A DNA stretch of 64,000 nucleotides from Pseudomonadota bacterium. GTDB taxonomy: Bacteria; Pseudomonadota; Gammaproteobacteria; Burkholderiales; Thiobacteraceae. The position numbers and the translations under genes are program-made. The notes under the pieces are model-generated. The model did no database searches, was not told the DNA's origin, and saw only the letters and a program-made list of their open reading frames with translations. Within the stretch, counting starts at the first letter, position 1. Every line of letters starts with the position of its first letter. Shown one piece after another: positions 49,360 through 58,117 of this stretch. The stretch is from contig JAKANO010000008.1 in the NCBI GenBank assembly GCA_021812385.1, positions 112,621 through 176,620 of the forward strand. The letters run 5' to 3'.

Positions 49360-50514
49360 TTACTGGCCGTCGCTCTTCACGGTTTCCAAGGGCACCCACT
49401 GGCCATTTTTTACTTGATACAGCGTCACGTTACCGCCGGCGAGGTCGCCCTTTGGGTCGAATCGAATTTTGCCGGTCACGCCGCTGTAGTCGGTTTTTTC
49501 GAGTTCAGCCAAGCTTAGCTTGGGGTCGAGCGAGTTCGCGCGCTGGATTGCCCCGACCATCACCATCACCGCATCGTAAGCGTAGGGCGAATAGTTTTGA
49601 ATCTTGCCGTACTTGGCGGTAAATTTTTGCTCAAACGCCTGGCCGCCGGGCATGCTGGCGAGCGGCAGGCCGGGGTTGGAAGCGATCACGCCCTCGCCGT
49701 CGGCGCCGGCCAAATGCAGGAATTCCGCTGTCTGCGCACCGTCGCCGCCGAGGAATTGCGCGGTGATGCCCAAGCGCTTCATTTGTTGCACCATGGGCGC
49801 GGCTTGCGGGTCCATGCCGCCGAAGAAGATCACATCCGCATCCTTGCCCTTAATGGCGGTGAGGATGGCGGTGAAGTCGGTGGCTTTGTCAGAGGTGTAT
49901 TCGCGCGCGACGATTTCCGCGCCGGCGGCCTTGGCGGCTTTTTCCACTTCATCTGCGAGGCCTTGGCCATAGGCGCTGCGGTCGTCGATGATGGCAATCT
50001 TCTTACCCAGCTTGGCGGCGTATGTGCCCACCACGCGCCCTTGTTGCGCGTCATTGGTCATCACGCGGAAAGCCGTCTTGAAGCCTTGCGCCGTATATTT
50101 GACGGCGGTGGCGGAGGGGGAAATCTGTGCGATGCCGGCGTCGCTGTAGAGCTTGGAAGCGGGGATCGAGGTGCCGGAATTCAAGTGGCCGATGACCCCG
50201 GCGACTTTTTCGTCGATCAGGCGTTGCGCGACGATGGTGGCGGTTTTGGGATCAGCCGCGTCATCTTCAGACAGCAGCTCGATGCGCGCTTTTTTGCCGC
50301 CGATCATCACGCCCTTGGCGTTGAGTTCATCGACCGCCAGGCGTGCACCGTTTTCATTGTCCTTGCCCAAGTGGGACTGCGGGCCGGTTAGCGGAGAGAC
50401 CGAGCCGATCTTGATCACCAATTCGCCGTTAGAAGTTTCGGGTTTCTTGCCGCAGGCGGAGAGGCTTAAGCCGAGCGTGGCGACGAGGATGGATGCGAGA
50501 AAACGGGAAGTCAC
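49360..50514 (-). CDS. livK: Branched-chain amino-acid ABC transporter substrate-binding lipoprotein
   Basis: Periplasmic binding protein of the Leu/Ile/Val-binding type, 384 residues. The start is GTG at 50514 with an excellent site (aaggaggag); longer frames were rejected. Lipobox LSACGKK (Cys21) indicates lipid anchoring, not the free form of E. coli. Family blocks: IKIGSVSPLTGPQSHLGKD, GVIGHLNSGTSIPASKLY, KIAIIDDRSAYGQGLADE, VIFFGGMDPQAAPMVQQM, SPYAYDAVMV. Heads the liv operon. Confidence 0.93.
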   Translation of the reverse strand: MTSRFLASILVATLGLSLSACGKKPETSNGELVIKIGSVSPLTGPQSHLGKDNENGARLAVDELNAKGVMIGGKKARIELLSEDDAADPKTATIVAQRLIDEKVAGVIGHLNSGTSIPASKLYSDAGIAQISPSATAVKYTAQGFKTAFRVMTNDAQQGRVVGTYAAKLGKKIAIIDDRSAYGQGLADEVEKAAKAAGAEIVAREYTSDKATDFTAILTAIKGKDADVIFFGGMDPQAAPMVQQMKRLGITAQFLGGDGAQTAEFLHLAGADGEGVIASNPGLPLASMPGGQAFEQKFTAKYGKIQNYSPYAYDAVMVMVGAIQRANSLDPKLSLAELEKTDYSGVTGKIRFDPKGDLAGGNVTLYQVKNGQWVPLETVKSDGQ

Positions 50515-50588
50515 TAGGCTCCTCCTTGAAGGATGGTTGGGAAGGACGGTTGGCTGAACTGAGTGACCAAAGTATATCGCAAAAAGCA

Positions 50589-50615
50589 AAAAAGCCGGCG
50601 CGAGGCCGGCTTTTT
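50589..50615 (-). terminator. Terminator of the cytochrome c gene
   Basis: An 11-bp perfect stem (aaaaagccggc / gccggcttttt) with a 5-nt loop. It has A and T runs on both sides, so it can work in either direction; it lies 17 nt past the cytochrome c stop on the minus strand. Confidence 0.85.
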
Positions 50616-50631
50616 CACGAAGCATTGCTGC

Positions 50632-50943
50632 TTACTTAAGCGACAGAACCCAATGTACCAGGGCTTTGATGTCCGCATCCGACACGTGCGGCGAGTTAGC
50701 GGGCATGGGAACCGGACCCCAAACGCCAGAACCGCCTTTTTTGACTTTTTCGTCCAGCTTGGCTTCAGCAGCCTTGTTGCCTTTGTACTTGGCGGCGACA
50801 TCTTTAAATGCAGGGCCAACTACTTTTTTGTCGATTTGATGGCAAGTCATGCAGCCGCTCTTTTGTGCCAGAGCTTGGTCAGCCATGGCTTGGGCGCCAA
50901 ACATCAGGCTGGCGGCAGTAATTGCGATGGTTACTAGTTTCAT
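50632..50943 (-). CDS. Small periplasmic cytochrome c (c551/c552 type)
   Basis: A 103-residue protein with a signal peptide (cut near AMA/DQA) and one heme site CMTCH. The axial Met lies in VPMPAN, the usual PMPPN region of c8-class cytochromes; FKDVAAKYKG and IKALVHWVLSL are also typical. It shuttles electrons in the periplasm, for example to terminal oxidases. Monocistronic, with its own terminator and a good ribosome-binding site (aaggagc). Confidence 0.93.
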   Translation of the reverse strand: MKLVTIAITAASLMFGAQAMADQALAQKSGCMTCHQIDKKVVGPAFKDVAAKYKGNKAAEAKLDEKVKKGGSGVWGPVPMPANSPHVSDADIKALVHWVLSLK

Positions 50944-51000
50944 TCAATGCTCCTTAAAACAAGGGTTATAAATTTTGATCGCGCATATTAGCATATTATA

Positions 51001-53019
51001 TTAAACATCATGCGGTGATCTGCACAGCGTTATCAACTCAGCAGGCGTTGCAACAGCAGGTAGGCAATTAACGCCGCTGCACACCCAAGCGTTGACATCG
51101 GGCGTCTCCGGTTTGGCAAGCGCGTCTGGCAGGGCAGCCACTTCGTTCGACAAGAAAAGTATCAATGCGTTCGGAAGATAGGTTGTTGCGAGTGCTGCGC
51201 GCCAAGATTCAATGCCGTCTGCCGGGCCGCGTACCACCCCTATAATCGGCGGCTGAAGGCTTTCCTTGAGCCCGGCCAGCAGCGTGGTATAGGCGGCAGC
51301 CTGGCCGGAGATGGCCGGATAAAACAATGTGAGCGCCCGCTCTGCGGCCGCGATATAGCCTTGCTCACCGAGTATGTGTCCCAAACGCTGCAAGGCAAAT
51401 ACAGCAATGCCGTTGCCGGAAGGCGTGGCTTGGTCCGGGCCGGGTTTGGGCCGGTGAATCAAGTGTTCATGATCATGGCTGGTAAAGAAGAATCCGCCGT
51501 GCTCGGGGTCTTCGAATTGGCTTAATAGCCGATCCGCGAGGTCTTGGGCAAAAGCCAGGTCTTGCGGCCGAAACTCGGTTTGCATCAATTCCAGCAGGGC
51601 ATCGAGCAAGAAAGCATAGTCATCCAAATAGGCATTGAGCTTGGCTTGCCCGTCCTTGTAGCTGGCCGACAAGCGCTGCGCCTGCCACATATTGGCATGA
51701 ATGAAATCTACCGCTTGCTGCGCGCGCCGGGTCCAGTCGGCACGCCCGAACACGCGCGCCGCCCGTGCCAGGCCCTTGATCATGAGCGCGTTCCAACTCA
51801 CCAGAAGCTTGTCGTCGCGGCCGGGGCGAACGCGCTTTTCACGCTCGGCGAACAGCTTGGCCTTGGCCTGGGCGAGCAGTAGCTCTGCACTTGGTTCCAG
51901 CGCTTGCGCCAGAATGAAGTGCCAGTGCTTATCTTCGAAGTTTGGCGCTTGGTCTAAGCCATAGTGCGGCGCTACTACGGCATATTCTTCAGGGGTAAGC
52001 ACCTGCTTTACTTGCTCCGGAGTCCAGACGTAAAACTTGCCTTCCTCGTGTTCCGAGTCCGCATCCAGGGCGGAATAAAAGCCTCCCTCCGGCGCCAGCA
52101 TTTCCCGCTCCAGCCAGCCCACCGTCTCCTCGCATACTTGGCGCAAACGCGGATTAGCGCTGAGCGCGTAGGCATCGGCATAAAGGCCGAGCAAGGGGCC
52201 GTTGTCGTAGAGCATTTTCTCGAAATGCGGAATGGCCCAACGCTCGTCCACCGAATAGCGGCAAAAGCCGCCACCCAGTTGGTCGTAAATGCCGCCTTGC
52301 TGCATTTTGGTCAGGGTGAACATGGCCATTTCGCCCACCGGAATTTTGCCGCCGTTGGCCGCATAACGCAGGGCGAACTCCAGCTCGCTGGGCCGTGGAA
52401 ATTTAGGCGCGCCGCCAAACCCGCCCCACACGCGATCAAATTGCGTGTCGAGACTGCGCGCGGCATCGTCCAGCGGCGCCAGCGATAATTGCACGCCGGC
52501 CTGCGGTTGCGGGGCGCTGGCATTGAACGCATTGAACATCTGCGCGTTCTGCTCGCTGATCTCGGCCTTGTGGCTGGCGTAAAACTCGGCCACGCGCGGC
52601 AGCAAATCCAGAAAGCCCGGCATTTGATAGCGCGGCTGTTTCGGGAAATAAGTGCCGCTGAAGAAGGGCACTTGCGCTGGCGTCAGAAACATCGTCAACG
52701 GCCAGCCGCCGCCGCGCCTAGCCAGCATCTGGTGCGCCAACTGATAGATTTGATCCAGGTCCGGGCGCTCTTCGCGGTCGACTTTGATATTGATGAAATG
52801 CCGGTTCATCGCTGCGGCTACTGCTGCGTCCTCGAACGACTCGTGCGCCATGACATGGCACCAATGGCAGGAGGAATAGCCGATTGACAACAATATAGGC
52901 TTATCCAGTTGGCGCGCCAATGTGAGCGCTTCCTCTCCCCATGGATGCCAATCAACGGGGTTGTCTGCGTGTTGTAGGAGGTAGGGGCTGGTTTCGTGGG
53001 CTAAGCGGTTAAACATCAT
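51001..53019 (-). CDS. DUF255 thioredoxin-domain protein (YyaL/SPATA20 family)
   Basis: A 672-residue protein. The N-terminal thioredoxin-like domain starts with [20 protein letters not shown] and carries the family's [13 protein letters not shown] (two Cys in CHWC), then [18 protein letters not shown]. The rest is an (alpha/alpha) barrel related to N-acylglucosamine epimerases/glycoside hydrolases ([32 protein letters not shown]). Broadly conserved; precise role unknown. A second ATG one codon later is possible. Confidence 0.93.
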   Translation of the reverse strand: MMFNRLAHETSPYLLQHADNPVDWHPWGEEALTLARQLDKPILLSIGYSSCHWCHVMAHESFEDAAVAAAMNRHFINIKVDREERPDLDQIYQLAHQMLARRGGGWPLTMFLTPAQVPFFSGTYFPKQPRYQMPGFLDLLPRVAEFYASHKAEISEQNAQMFNAFNASAPQPQAGVQLSLAPLDDAARSLDTQFDRVWGGFGGAPKFPRPSELEFALRYAANGGKIPVGEMAMFTLTKMQQGGIYDQLGGGFCRYSVDERWAIPHFEKMLYDNGPLLGLYADAYALSANPRLRQVCEETVGWLEREMLAPEGGFYSALDADSEHEEGKFYVWTPEQVKQVLTPEEYAVVAPHYGLDQAPNFEDKHWHFILAQALEPSAELLLAQAKAKLFAEREKRVRPGRDDKLLVSWNALMIKGLARAARVFGRADWTRRAQQAVDFIHANMWQAQRLSASYKDGQAKLNAYLDDYAFLLDALLELMQTEFRPQDLAFAQDLADRLLSQFEDPEHGGFFFTSHDHEHLIHRPKPGPDQATPSGNGIAVFALQRLGHILGEQGYIAAAERALTLFYPAISGQAAAYTTLLAGLKESLQPPIIGVVRGPADGIESWRAALATTYLPNALILFLSNEVAALPDALAKPETPDVNAWVCSGVNCLPAVATPAELITLCRSPHDV

Positions 53020-53075
53020 CGGATAAATAATACCCGAATATTCTAATCAACTATAGTCTTTCGCCAATTCGGCGC

Positions 53076-54158
53076 CTAAGCCAAAAACATCAGGGCGACG
53101 AAAGTCAGAAACAAGGAAAAGTGTATCGTGCCTTCCAATACGTTGGTCTCGCCATCGTGCAGACTGATCAAGGCGGCAAACAGGGTTAGCGCCACCATCG
53201 CCGTTTGCAGCGGGGTCATGGCCATGTCGATGCGAACACCGGTGACCAGGGCAAAGCCCTCGATCACCGGAATAGTGAGGAGTACTGTGGCGAGGGAGGC
53301 GCCCAGTGCGATATTGATCGCGGTTTGCATGCGGTCGGCGCGGGCCGCGCGTAGCGCCGTCAGAATTTCCGGGCTCGCCGAGACCAGGGCCACCAACACT
53401 GCGGGTAGCGCCAACGGCAGGCTGCTGCCGGCCATGCCCTTAGCCATGAAGGCAGATAAAAACTCAGACAGTATCCCGATCATGATCACGCTAGCGACTA
53501 GTAGCGTGATATGGGTAGGGGTGGTATTGCTGCCATGGTGCCCTGCATCGTCCGGCGCATCGTAGGCATATTCGAAAAAATAGCGGTGCTCTATCGTCTG
53601 AATACGCAAGAAAGCAAAATATAAAAGTACCGTGATCGCAATGGTGAACACCGAATAGGCTTGCCATGCGGAGGGCTGGATGAACTCCGGAATGACCATG
53701 GCAATACCCAGGGTGACGAGCAGCATCGCAATATATGAATGCGCGGAATCCAGGTTGTATTTTTGTTCGCCGTGGCGCAGACCGCCAATGATCGCGGCTA
53801 GGCCGAGAATACCGTTGATGTCCAACATCACTGCGGAATACACGGTATCGCGCGCAAGGGTGGGCGAGTGCGAGCCCGTCATCAGAATCACCAGCATCAC
53901 AACTTCAACCACTACTGCCGCAATGGTCAAAATCATGGTGCCGTAAGGCTCGCCCAGGCGTTGCGCCAAGACCTCGGCATGGTGGGCGACGCGCATCGAA
54001 ATGCTGACGATGACGCCAAATAGAATGGCAAAGGCGATCCAGGTCATCGCCGTGCCAGCATTCAGCAAGCTATGTTCATAAAAGCCAAAGCCGAGCGCAA
54101 GCGCTAAGGCAATGAGTAGAATTTTTTCCTGCAAAAGGACATTCATACGCATCTTCAA
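53076..54158 (-). CDS. Calcium/proton antiporter (ChaA type)
   Basis: A 360-residue membrane protein of the CaCA superfamily, with about 11 helices and two inverted alpha repeats: AEVLAQRLGEPYGTMILTIAAVVVEVV in the first and ALVSASPEILTALRAARADRMQTAINIALG in the second, each with a central acidic residue. Like E. coli ChaA it should extrude Ca2+ (or Na+/K+) in exchange for H+. Divergent from the small-peptide cassette. Confidence 0.9.
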   Translation of the reverse strand: MKMRMNVLLQEKILLIALALALGFGFYEHSLLNAGTAMTWIAFAILFGVIVSISMRVAHHAEVLAQRLGEPYGTMILTIAAVVVEVVMLVILMTGSHSPTLARDTVYSAVMLDINGILGLAAIIGGLRHGEQKYNLDSAHSYIAMLLVTLGIAMVIPEFIQPSAWQAYSVFTIAITVLLYFAFLRIQTIEHRYFFEYAYDAPDDAGHHGSNTTPTHITLLVASVIMIGILSEFLSAFMAKGMAGSSLPLALPAVLVALVSASPEILTALRAARADRMQTAINIALGASLATVLLTIPVIEGFALVTGVRIDMAMTPLQTAMVALTLFAALISLHDGETNVLEGTIHFSLFLTFVALMFLA

Positions 54159-54291
54159 AAAAGTGCCCAGCTAAAACAAGAGCGGGCCAGGAACGCGCAT
54201 TTTGCCACGCTGCACGCGCTACACGTGACAAAAATACGGCCAGCGCATCCATAACCAAGGTAAGCGTAATGGAAATTTACGTTACGTGAAC

Positions 54292-54327
54292 TATAGTGAA
54301 TTTTCCTAATGCTGTTGTCGTTAGGAA
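54292..54327 (+). promoter_or_regulatory. Candidate promoter and inverted repeat before the peptide cassette
   Basis: A TATAGT hexamer (54292-54297) could be a -10 box, followed at once by a 7-bp inverted repeat (ttcctaa at 54303-54309, ttaggaa at 54321-54327) with an 11-nt spacer. The repeat covers the expected transcription start and could be an operator. No clear -35. By eye only. Confidence 0.3.
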
Positions 54328-54360
54328 TTCTATCTTGCATCAACAATCGGAGAATAAATC

Positions 54361-54564
54361 ATGGCTACTGTGAAAAAACCCAAGGCCGCTATTTCTGAAG
54401 TGCGCTTGAGCTTGCAATCGGACATGCCGTTCGAAAAGATTGTCACGATTCTGAAAGAAACGCTCACTGTGCCGGAACTGCCCGGCATCCGCGGCTGCCG
54501 TCCCTGCCTATCCGGCTTGGACCGCTTCATTATTGAAGACATTGCAATGCGCGAGATCCGCTAG
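54361..54564 (+). CDS. Putative RiPP precursor peptide with CxxC core
   Basis: A 67-residue peptide directly before an MNIO (DUF692) enzyme gene. Residues 1-40 are a charged, helix-prone leader (VRLSLQSDMPFEKIVTIL); residues 42-60 form a distinct block GIRGCRPCLSGLDRFII with the only two cysteines, C46 and C49. There is no signal peptide, unlike bufferin/HvfA precursors. A strong ribosome-binding site (cggag) precedes the ATG, and the MNIO gene starts 12 nt after the stop. MNIO enzymes are known to modify Cys or acidic residues of such precursors; that this is the substrate is inference from position and the Cys motif. Confidence 0.7.
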   Translation: MATVKKPKAAISEVRLSLQSDMPFEKIVTILKETLTVPELPGIRGCRPCLSGLDRFIIEDIAMREIR

Positions 54565-54576
54565 CAGCCAACGGCT

Positions 54577-55491
54577 ATGCAAGCATTGCCGAAGCTAGGC
54601 GTGGGCTTGGCCTTCCAAGCCCCGCTTCGCACGTTGATCGAGCAGGCCGGCGCAGACTTGGGATTTATCGAGCTGGTGCCGGACATCCTGTGGAGCGATC
54701 TAGGGCCGGAAGCGGTGCCGCGCTACATTGACGACCATGATGGGCTGGCGTTTATGCAGCGCATGGCGCACCCGCTGATTCCGCATAGCATCGGCCTTTC
54801 CATCGGCAGCGCGCATCAGTTCAATCGCGACCACATCGCCCAAATGCGCCAGTGGTGGGAGCGCTTCCAGTTTCCCTGGCATAGCGATCATTTGGCCTAT
54901 CACTTGGCCGAGCATCAAGGCAGCGAAATGAACGTGGGCATTACCCTACCCTTGCCGCGCGATCATGCCACGTTGGAGTTGCTGATTCCGCGCGTGGCCG
55001 AAGTCATGCGGCGCATCCCGGCGCCCTTCCTGCTGGAAAACAACGTGTATTACTTCGATATACCCGAAGCCGAAATGGACGAAGCGGAATTTCTCAACAC
55101 CTTATGCGCCGAGAGCGGCTGCGGCTTGTTGCTGGACCTGCACAATGTTTACACCAACAGCCGCAACCACGGCTTCGATGCACAAGCATTTTTAGCGCAA
55201 CTCGATCTTGAGCATGTCGGCGAACTGCACGTGGCGGGCGGGATGGAGCTGGATGGATTTTATCTGGACGCACATTCCGGTCCGGTGCCGCCGCCGGTGT
55301 GGGATTTGCTCGAATGGACCTTGCCGCGCTGCCCGAATGTCGGCGGCGTGGTGTTCGAGCTATTCGGCTCCTGGTTCGATGTGGTGGGAGAGCAGCGCGT
55401 GCGCCGCGACCTGGAGCGCTTGCGGGAAATTTGGGCCAGGGCGCAACCCGTGCCTGAAGCAACGCTGCCACAAACGGCGCTGCTGGCATGA
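54577..55491 (+). CDS. MNIO-family (DUF692) multinuclear iron oxidase
   Basis: TIM-barrel enzyme of 304 residues of the MbnB/TglH/DUF692 group, which holds two or three iron ions and oxidises residues of peptide substrates. Opening LGVGLAFQAPLR and likely metal ligands: H70 in IPHSIGLSIG, H102/H105 in WHSDHLAYH, E154/N155 in LLENNVYYF, D187/H189 in LLDLHNVYTN, H218 in ELHVAGG, D231/H233 in DAHSGPVP and E261 in FELFGSWF. All family positions seem kept, so it should be active. Overlaps the partner gene by 4 nt. Confidence 0.88.
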   Translation: MQALPKLGVGLAFQAPLRTLIEQAGADLGFIELVPDILWSDLGPEAVPRYIDDHDGLAFMQRMAHPLIPHSIGLSIGSAHQFNRDHIAQMRQWWERFQFPWHSDHLAYHLAEHQGSEMNVGITLPLPRDHATLELLIPRVAEVMRRIPAPFLLENNVYYFDIPEAEMDEAEFLNTLCAESGCGLLLDLHNVYTNSRNHGFDAQAFLAQLDLEHVGELHVAGGMELDGFYLDAHSGPVPPPVWDLLEWTLPRCPNVGGVVFELFGSWFDVVGEQRVRRDLERLREIWARAQPVPEATLPQTALLA

Positions 55492-56066
55492 GCCTGCACA
55501 CATTTCAAACAGGCCTCGCCCGTCTCATCGTCGATCCCGATTTTCGGGAGCGCGTGCAGCATTGCGCCGCCAGCGCATTGGATGCCAGCCTGAGCGCGCG
55601 CGAGAAATCGCGCTTGATCCAAATTGCCGCCGATCCCGGGCTCGACATCAACCGCACCCTGCACAAAGGATTTCGCTTGGGCAAGCTGCGCGCCATGTTG
55701 CCCCTGACTTGCCAGCTGCTGGGACCGGGGCGCCTCGCGCGCGAAGTGTCGGCCTTTTGGGCGGAGCGCGCACCGAGCAGCTTCTACTTCATTCCCGAGG
55801 CCTTGGAGTTTTGCGACTTTCTCGCGCGGCGCAAAATCCGCAACAAATATTTAAGCGAGGTGTTGGCATACGAGCGCGCGACTTTGGAATTGGAGAAAGC
55901 GCGCCACGATAATCCGCCGCCGCAGACCGTGCGCTTCCAGCACGATCCGCGCGTTCTGCTCACGGCCTTGGCCGCCGGGCGCCGGCCGCGCGCGGTGCCG
56001 CTACGTCCCAGTCTGGCGCTGGGAAAGCGCGACAGCCAAGCGGGCATTACCTGGCAATTAAGCTAG
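55488..56066 (+). CDS. MNIO partner protein (DUF2063/MbnC-TglI type)
   Basis: A 192-residue protein translationally coupled to the MNIO gene. The N-terminal half (FQTGLARLIVDPDFRERV, then FRLGKLRAMLPLTCQLLGP) resembles the DUF2063-type domain of HvfC/BufC and related partner proteins; the C-terminal half (LEFCDFLARR..., LAYERATLELEKA) is the region that in partners contacts the precursor leader. It probably delivers the peptide to the oxidase. The end is basic and less conserved. Last gene of the cassette, 46 nt from the convergent ketosynthase operon. Confidence 0.78.
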   Translation: MSLHTFQTGLARLIVDPDFRERVQHCAASALDASLSAREKSRLIQIAADPGLDINRTLHKGFRLGKLRAMLPLTCQLLGPGRLAREVSAFWAERAPSSFYFIPEALEFCDFLARRKIRNKYLSEVLAYERATLELEKARHDNPPPQTVRFQHDPRVLLTALAAGRRPRAVPLRPSLALGKRDSQAGITWQLS

Positions 56067-56112
56067 CAATGCAGTGCAAGGAAGCCGGCGCTACAGTTTT
56101 GAAAATTCATAC

Positions 56113-56685
56113 TTAGCCCGCTTCGAGCAGCCGGCCTAGGCGATCGATAGCGGCGCGCAGCGATGGCGCGGCACAGGCTTGCGTCAGCGCGACAAGACCC
56201 GCTTCATCCTGCGCGCCATCATCTTGCCGCAGGCGCAGGGCGATGGCCTGGCCCGGCTGGCCGTCCGCTGCGAAGCACGTCGCCACGATAATGGCGCTGT
56301 CGATATGCCCTTGGGCGAACAAGTCCGCACTGGTATCGAGCGCCGCGCGCAGCGCATCGGCCTCGCCCAGCAGCGTTGTATTCGGCCCGGTGATCGCGAA
56401 ACGCCGCGCCAAGGCGCCGCAGGGCGCGTTCGCCAAACACCAGGGGAAAAGCTCAGGGCTGGCGAGGCCGACGCCGGTGCGCAGCGCGTCGGCCCAGAAT
56501 TTAACCGAGGTCGCCGTGCCGGCGTTGTCCGAGGCGACGAGCAGGCCGATGCGGTCGCGCGGAATTTCAATCTCGAATCCCTGGTAATCGAACAAGGCCG
56601 CTATGCCGTCGCCGATCTGCTCCATGGCTTCGCGTTCCAAGTCTGCATCGAAGTCGAGCGAGCGCAGTGCATCGAGCAGCATCAA
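56113..56685 (-). CDS. Half-length ketosynthase-like protein, no active-site Cys
   Basis: A 190-residue protein resembling the N-terminal half of a beta-ketoacyl synthase, as in the 'chain length factor' type of small proteins. IGLLVASDNAGTATSVKFW matches the KS region before the nucleophile, and GPNTTLLGEADALRAALDTSADLFAQGHIDSAIIVA aligns with the nucleophile elbow, where the catalytic Cys is replaced (TTLLGEAD). The C-terminal half with the two histidines is absent. It may pair with the full ketosynthase next door to set chain length or assist decarboxylation. Last gene of the minus-strand operon, overlapping the KS stop by 4 nt. Confidence 0.62.
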   Translation of the reverse strand: MMLLDALRSLDFDADLEREAMEQIGDGIAALFDYQGFEIEIPRDRIGLLVASDNAGTATSVKFWADALRTGVGLASPELFPWCLANAPCGALARRFAITGPNTTLLGEADALRAALDTSADLFAQGHIDSAIIVATCFAADGQPGQAIALRLRQDDGAQDEAGLVALTQACAAPSLRAAIDRLGRLLEAG

Positions 56686-57842
56686 GCCTCCCAGGCGCGC
56701 AGCAACAGCGCGGAGTTGAGACCGCCGAAAGCGAAAGCGTTATTCATCACCCAGCGCAAGCGCCGCGCCAGAGGGGCGCGCGTGCAGGCAATGCCGCCCT
56801 CGGCATCGGGCTGCTCGTGGCCCGGCGTGGGCGGCAGGGTTTGATGCTGCAAGCCGAGCACGCACAGCGCGAGTTCAATCGCCGAGGCGGCGCCCAAGGC
56901 ATGGCCGAGCGCGCCTTTGCTGCCGCTGATGCTCGGCATGTCCGCACCGAATAGCCCGTGCAGCGCCTTCGCTTCCGCTGCGTCCGAGGCGCGCGTGCCG
57001 CTGCCGTGGGTATTCACCCAATCGATATCGGCGCTGCTGATCGCGGCGGCATCGATGGCCGCCTGCATCGCCGCGCGCATGCCCAAGCCATCGGGCTGCG
57101 GCGCGGTCGGATGATAGGCGTCGCACGACAGCCCGAGCGCTACCACTTCGGCGAGCGGCGTCGCGCCGCGGCGCTGCGCGGCATCGGCGCGTTCCAGCAC
57201 GAACACCGCCGCGCCTTCGCCCAGCAGCATGCCGCTGCGGCGCGCGTCGAACGGCCGGCAAACATCGGCCGCCATGGCGCGCGCGCGGCTGAAGCCGACT
57301 TGCGACAGGCGCGAGAACGGTTCGGCGGCGCCGGCCAGCGCCACCTCGCAGCGCCCGGCGCGTAAGGCCGCCAAGGCGCTGCCGACGGCGTAGTTGCCGG
57401 CGGTGCAGGCAGTGGCCAGGGATTGCTGCGGCCCGTTCAGCCCGAAGCGTTGGCGCACGCCGCTGGTGAAAGACGGCACGCGATGATCGCTCAAATCGAT
57501 GCTTTTACCTTCCGTGGCCCCTTCGGCGGCGCGCTCGAACGCAGTGCTCTCGCCGATGGTGCTGCCCATGAACACGCCGCTGTTTTCCGGCAGCGTCAGC
57601 GCCGCATGCTGCACCGCTTGTTCGGCCGCGGCGATGGCCAGCGCGCGGCCGCGGCGCAACGGGTCGGCCGCGAAATTCGCGATGCGGCAGGCACGCGTGC
57701 CGCGAAAACCCGCCGCCGCCAAGTCCGGCCAATCGCGCACCGCGGTCGCGCCCGCCAGCAGGGCGCGCCACAAAGCCTCGGGCGTATCGCCCAAGGGCGT
57801 AATCAGGCCGACGCCGGTAATGACGACGCGCGGATTATGCAT
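56682..57842 (-). CDS. Beta-ketoacyl-ACP synthase, FabF type
   Basis: A 386-residue condensing enzyme with the full Cys-His-His triad: C146 in SLATACTAGN, H279 in NTHGSGT and H314 in GSKGALGHALGAASAIE. Also GVGLITPLGDTPEALW at the start and NNAFAFGGLNSALLL at the end. It should extend an acyl chain carried by the adjacent ACP. An ATG one codon earlier (57845) is equally possible; either overlaps the ACP stop. FabF proteins in secondary-metabolite clusters (aryl polyene, for instance) look similar. Housekeeping FabF would sit in a fab cluster, so this is a specialised copy. Confidence 0.9.
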   Translation of the reverse strand: MHNPRVVITGVGLITPLGDTPEALWRALLAGATAVRDWPDLAAAGFRGTRACRIANFAADPLRRGRALAIAAAEQAVQHAALTLPENSGVFMGSTIGESTAFERAAEGATEGKSIDLSDHRVPSFTSGVRQRFGLNGPQQSLATACTAGNYAVGSALAALRAGRCEVALAGAAEPFSRLSQVGFSRARAMAADVCRPFDARRSGMLLGEGAAVFVLERADAAQRRGATPLAEVVALGLSCDAYHPTAPQPDGLGMRAAMQAAIDAAAISSADIDWVNTHGSGTRASDAAEAKALHGLFGADMPSISGSKGALGHALGAASAIELALCVLGLQHQTLPPTPGHEQPDAEGGIACTRAPLARRLRWVMNNAFAFGGLNSALLLRAWEA

Positions 57843-58092
57843 CATGGTGCTCGACGATGTAGCGCATGGTGGCGTCGAGCGAGATGAATTGTTCCAGATC
57901 GGCGTCGGGCACAAACAAAACGTAGCGCTGTTCGATGCGCGCCACCAGTTCCACCAGATCCAAGGAATCCAGACGCAGATCCGCTTGGAAGCGCGCGTTG
58001 CTCGGCCAGGTCGCGGGCAGCTCGGGGCAAATCTCGCGCATCGCGCCGACTAAAAATTCCGCCATTTCATCGTTTACGGTTGTGTCGTCCAA
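57835..58092 (-). CDS. Acyl carrier protein
   Basis: An 85-residue ACP with the phosphopantetheine-attachment serine in LRLDSLDLVELVARIE. It is more diverged than housekeeping AcpP and has an extra N-terminal stretch. It overlaps the ketosynthase start and follows the C25 peptidase stop by 25 nt, so it belongs to this operon and likely carries the acyl chain for it. Confidence 0.88.
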   Translation of the reverse strand: MDDTTVNDEMAEFLVGAMREICPELPATWPSNARFQADLRLDSLDLVELVARIEQRYVLFVPDADLEQFISLDATMRYIVEHHDA

Positions 58093-58117
58093 GCGGCCGC
58101 CTTTATGCAGTAATCGT

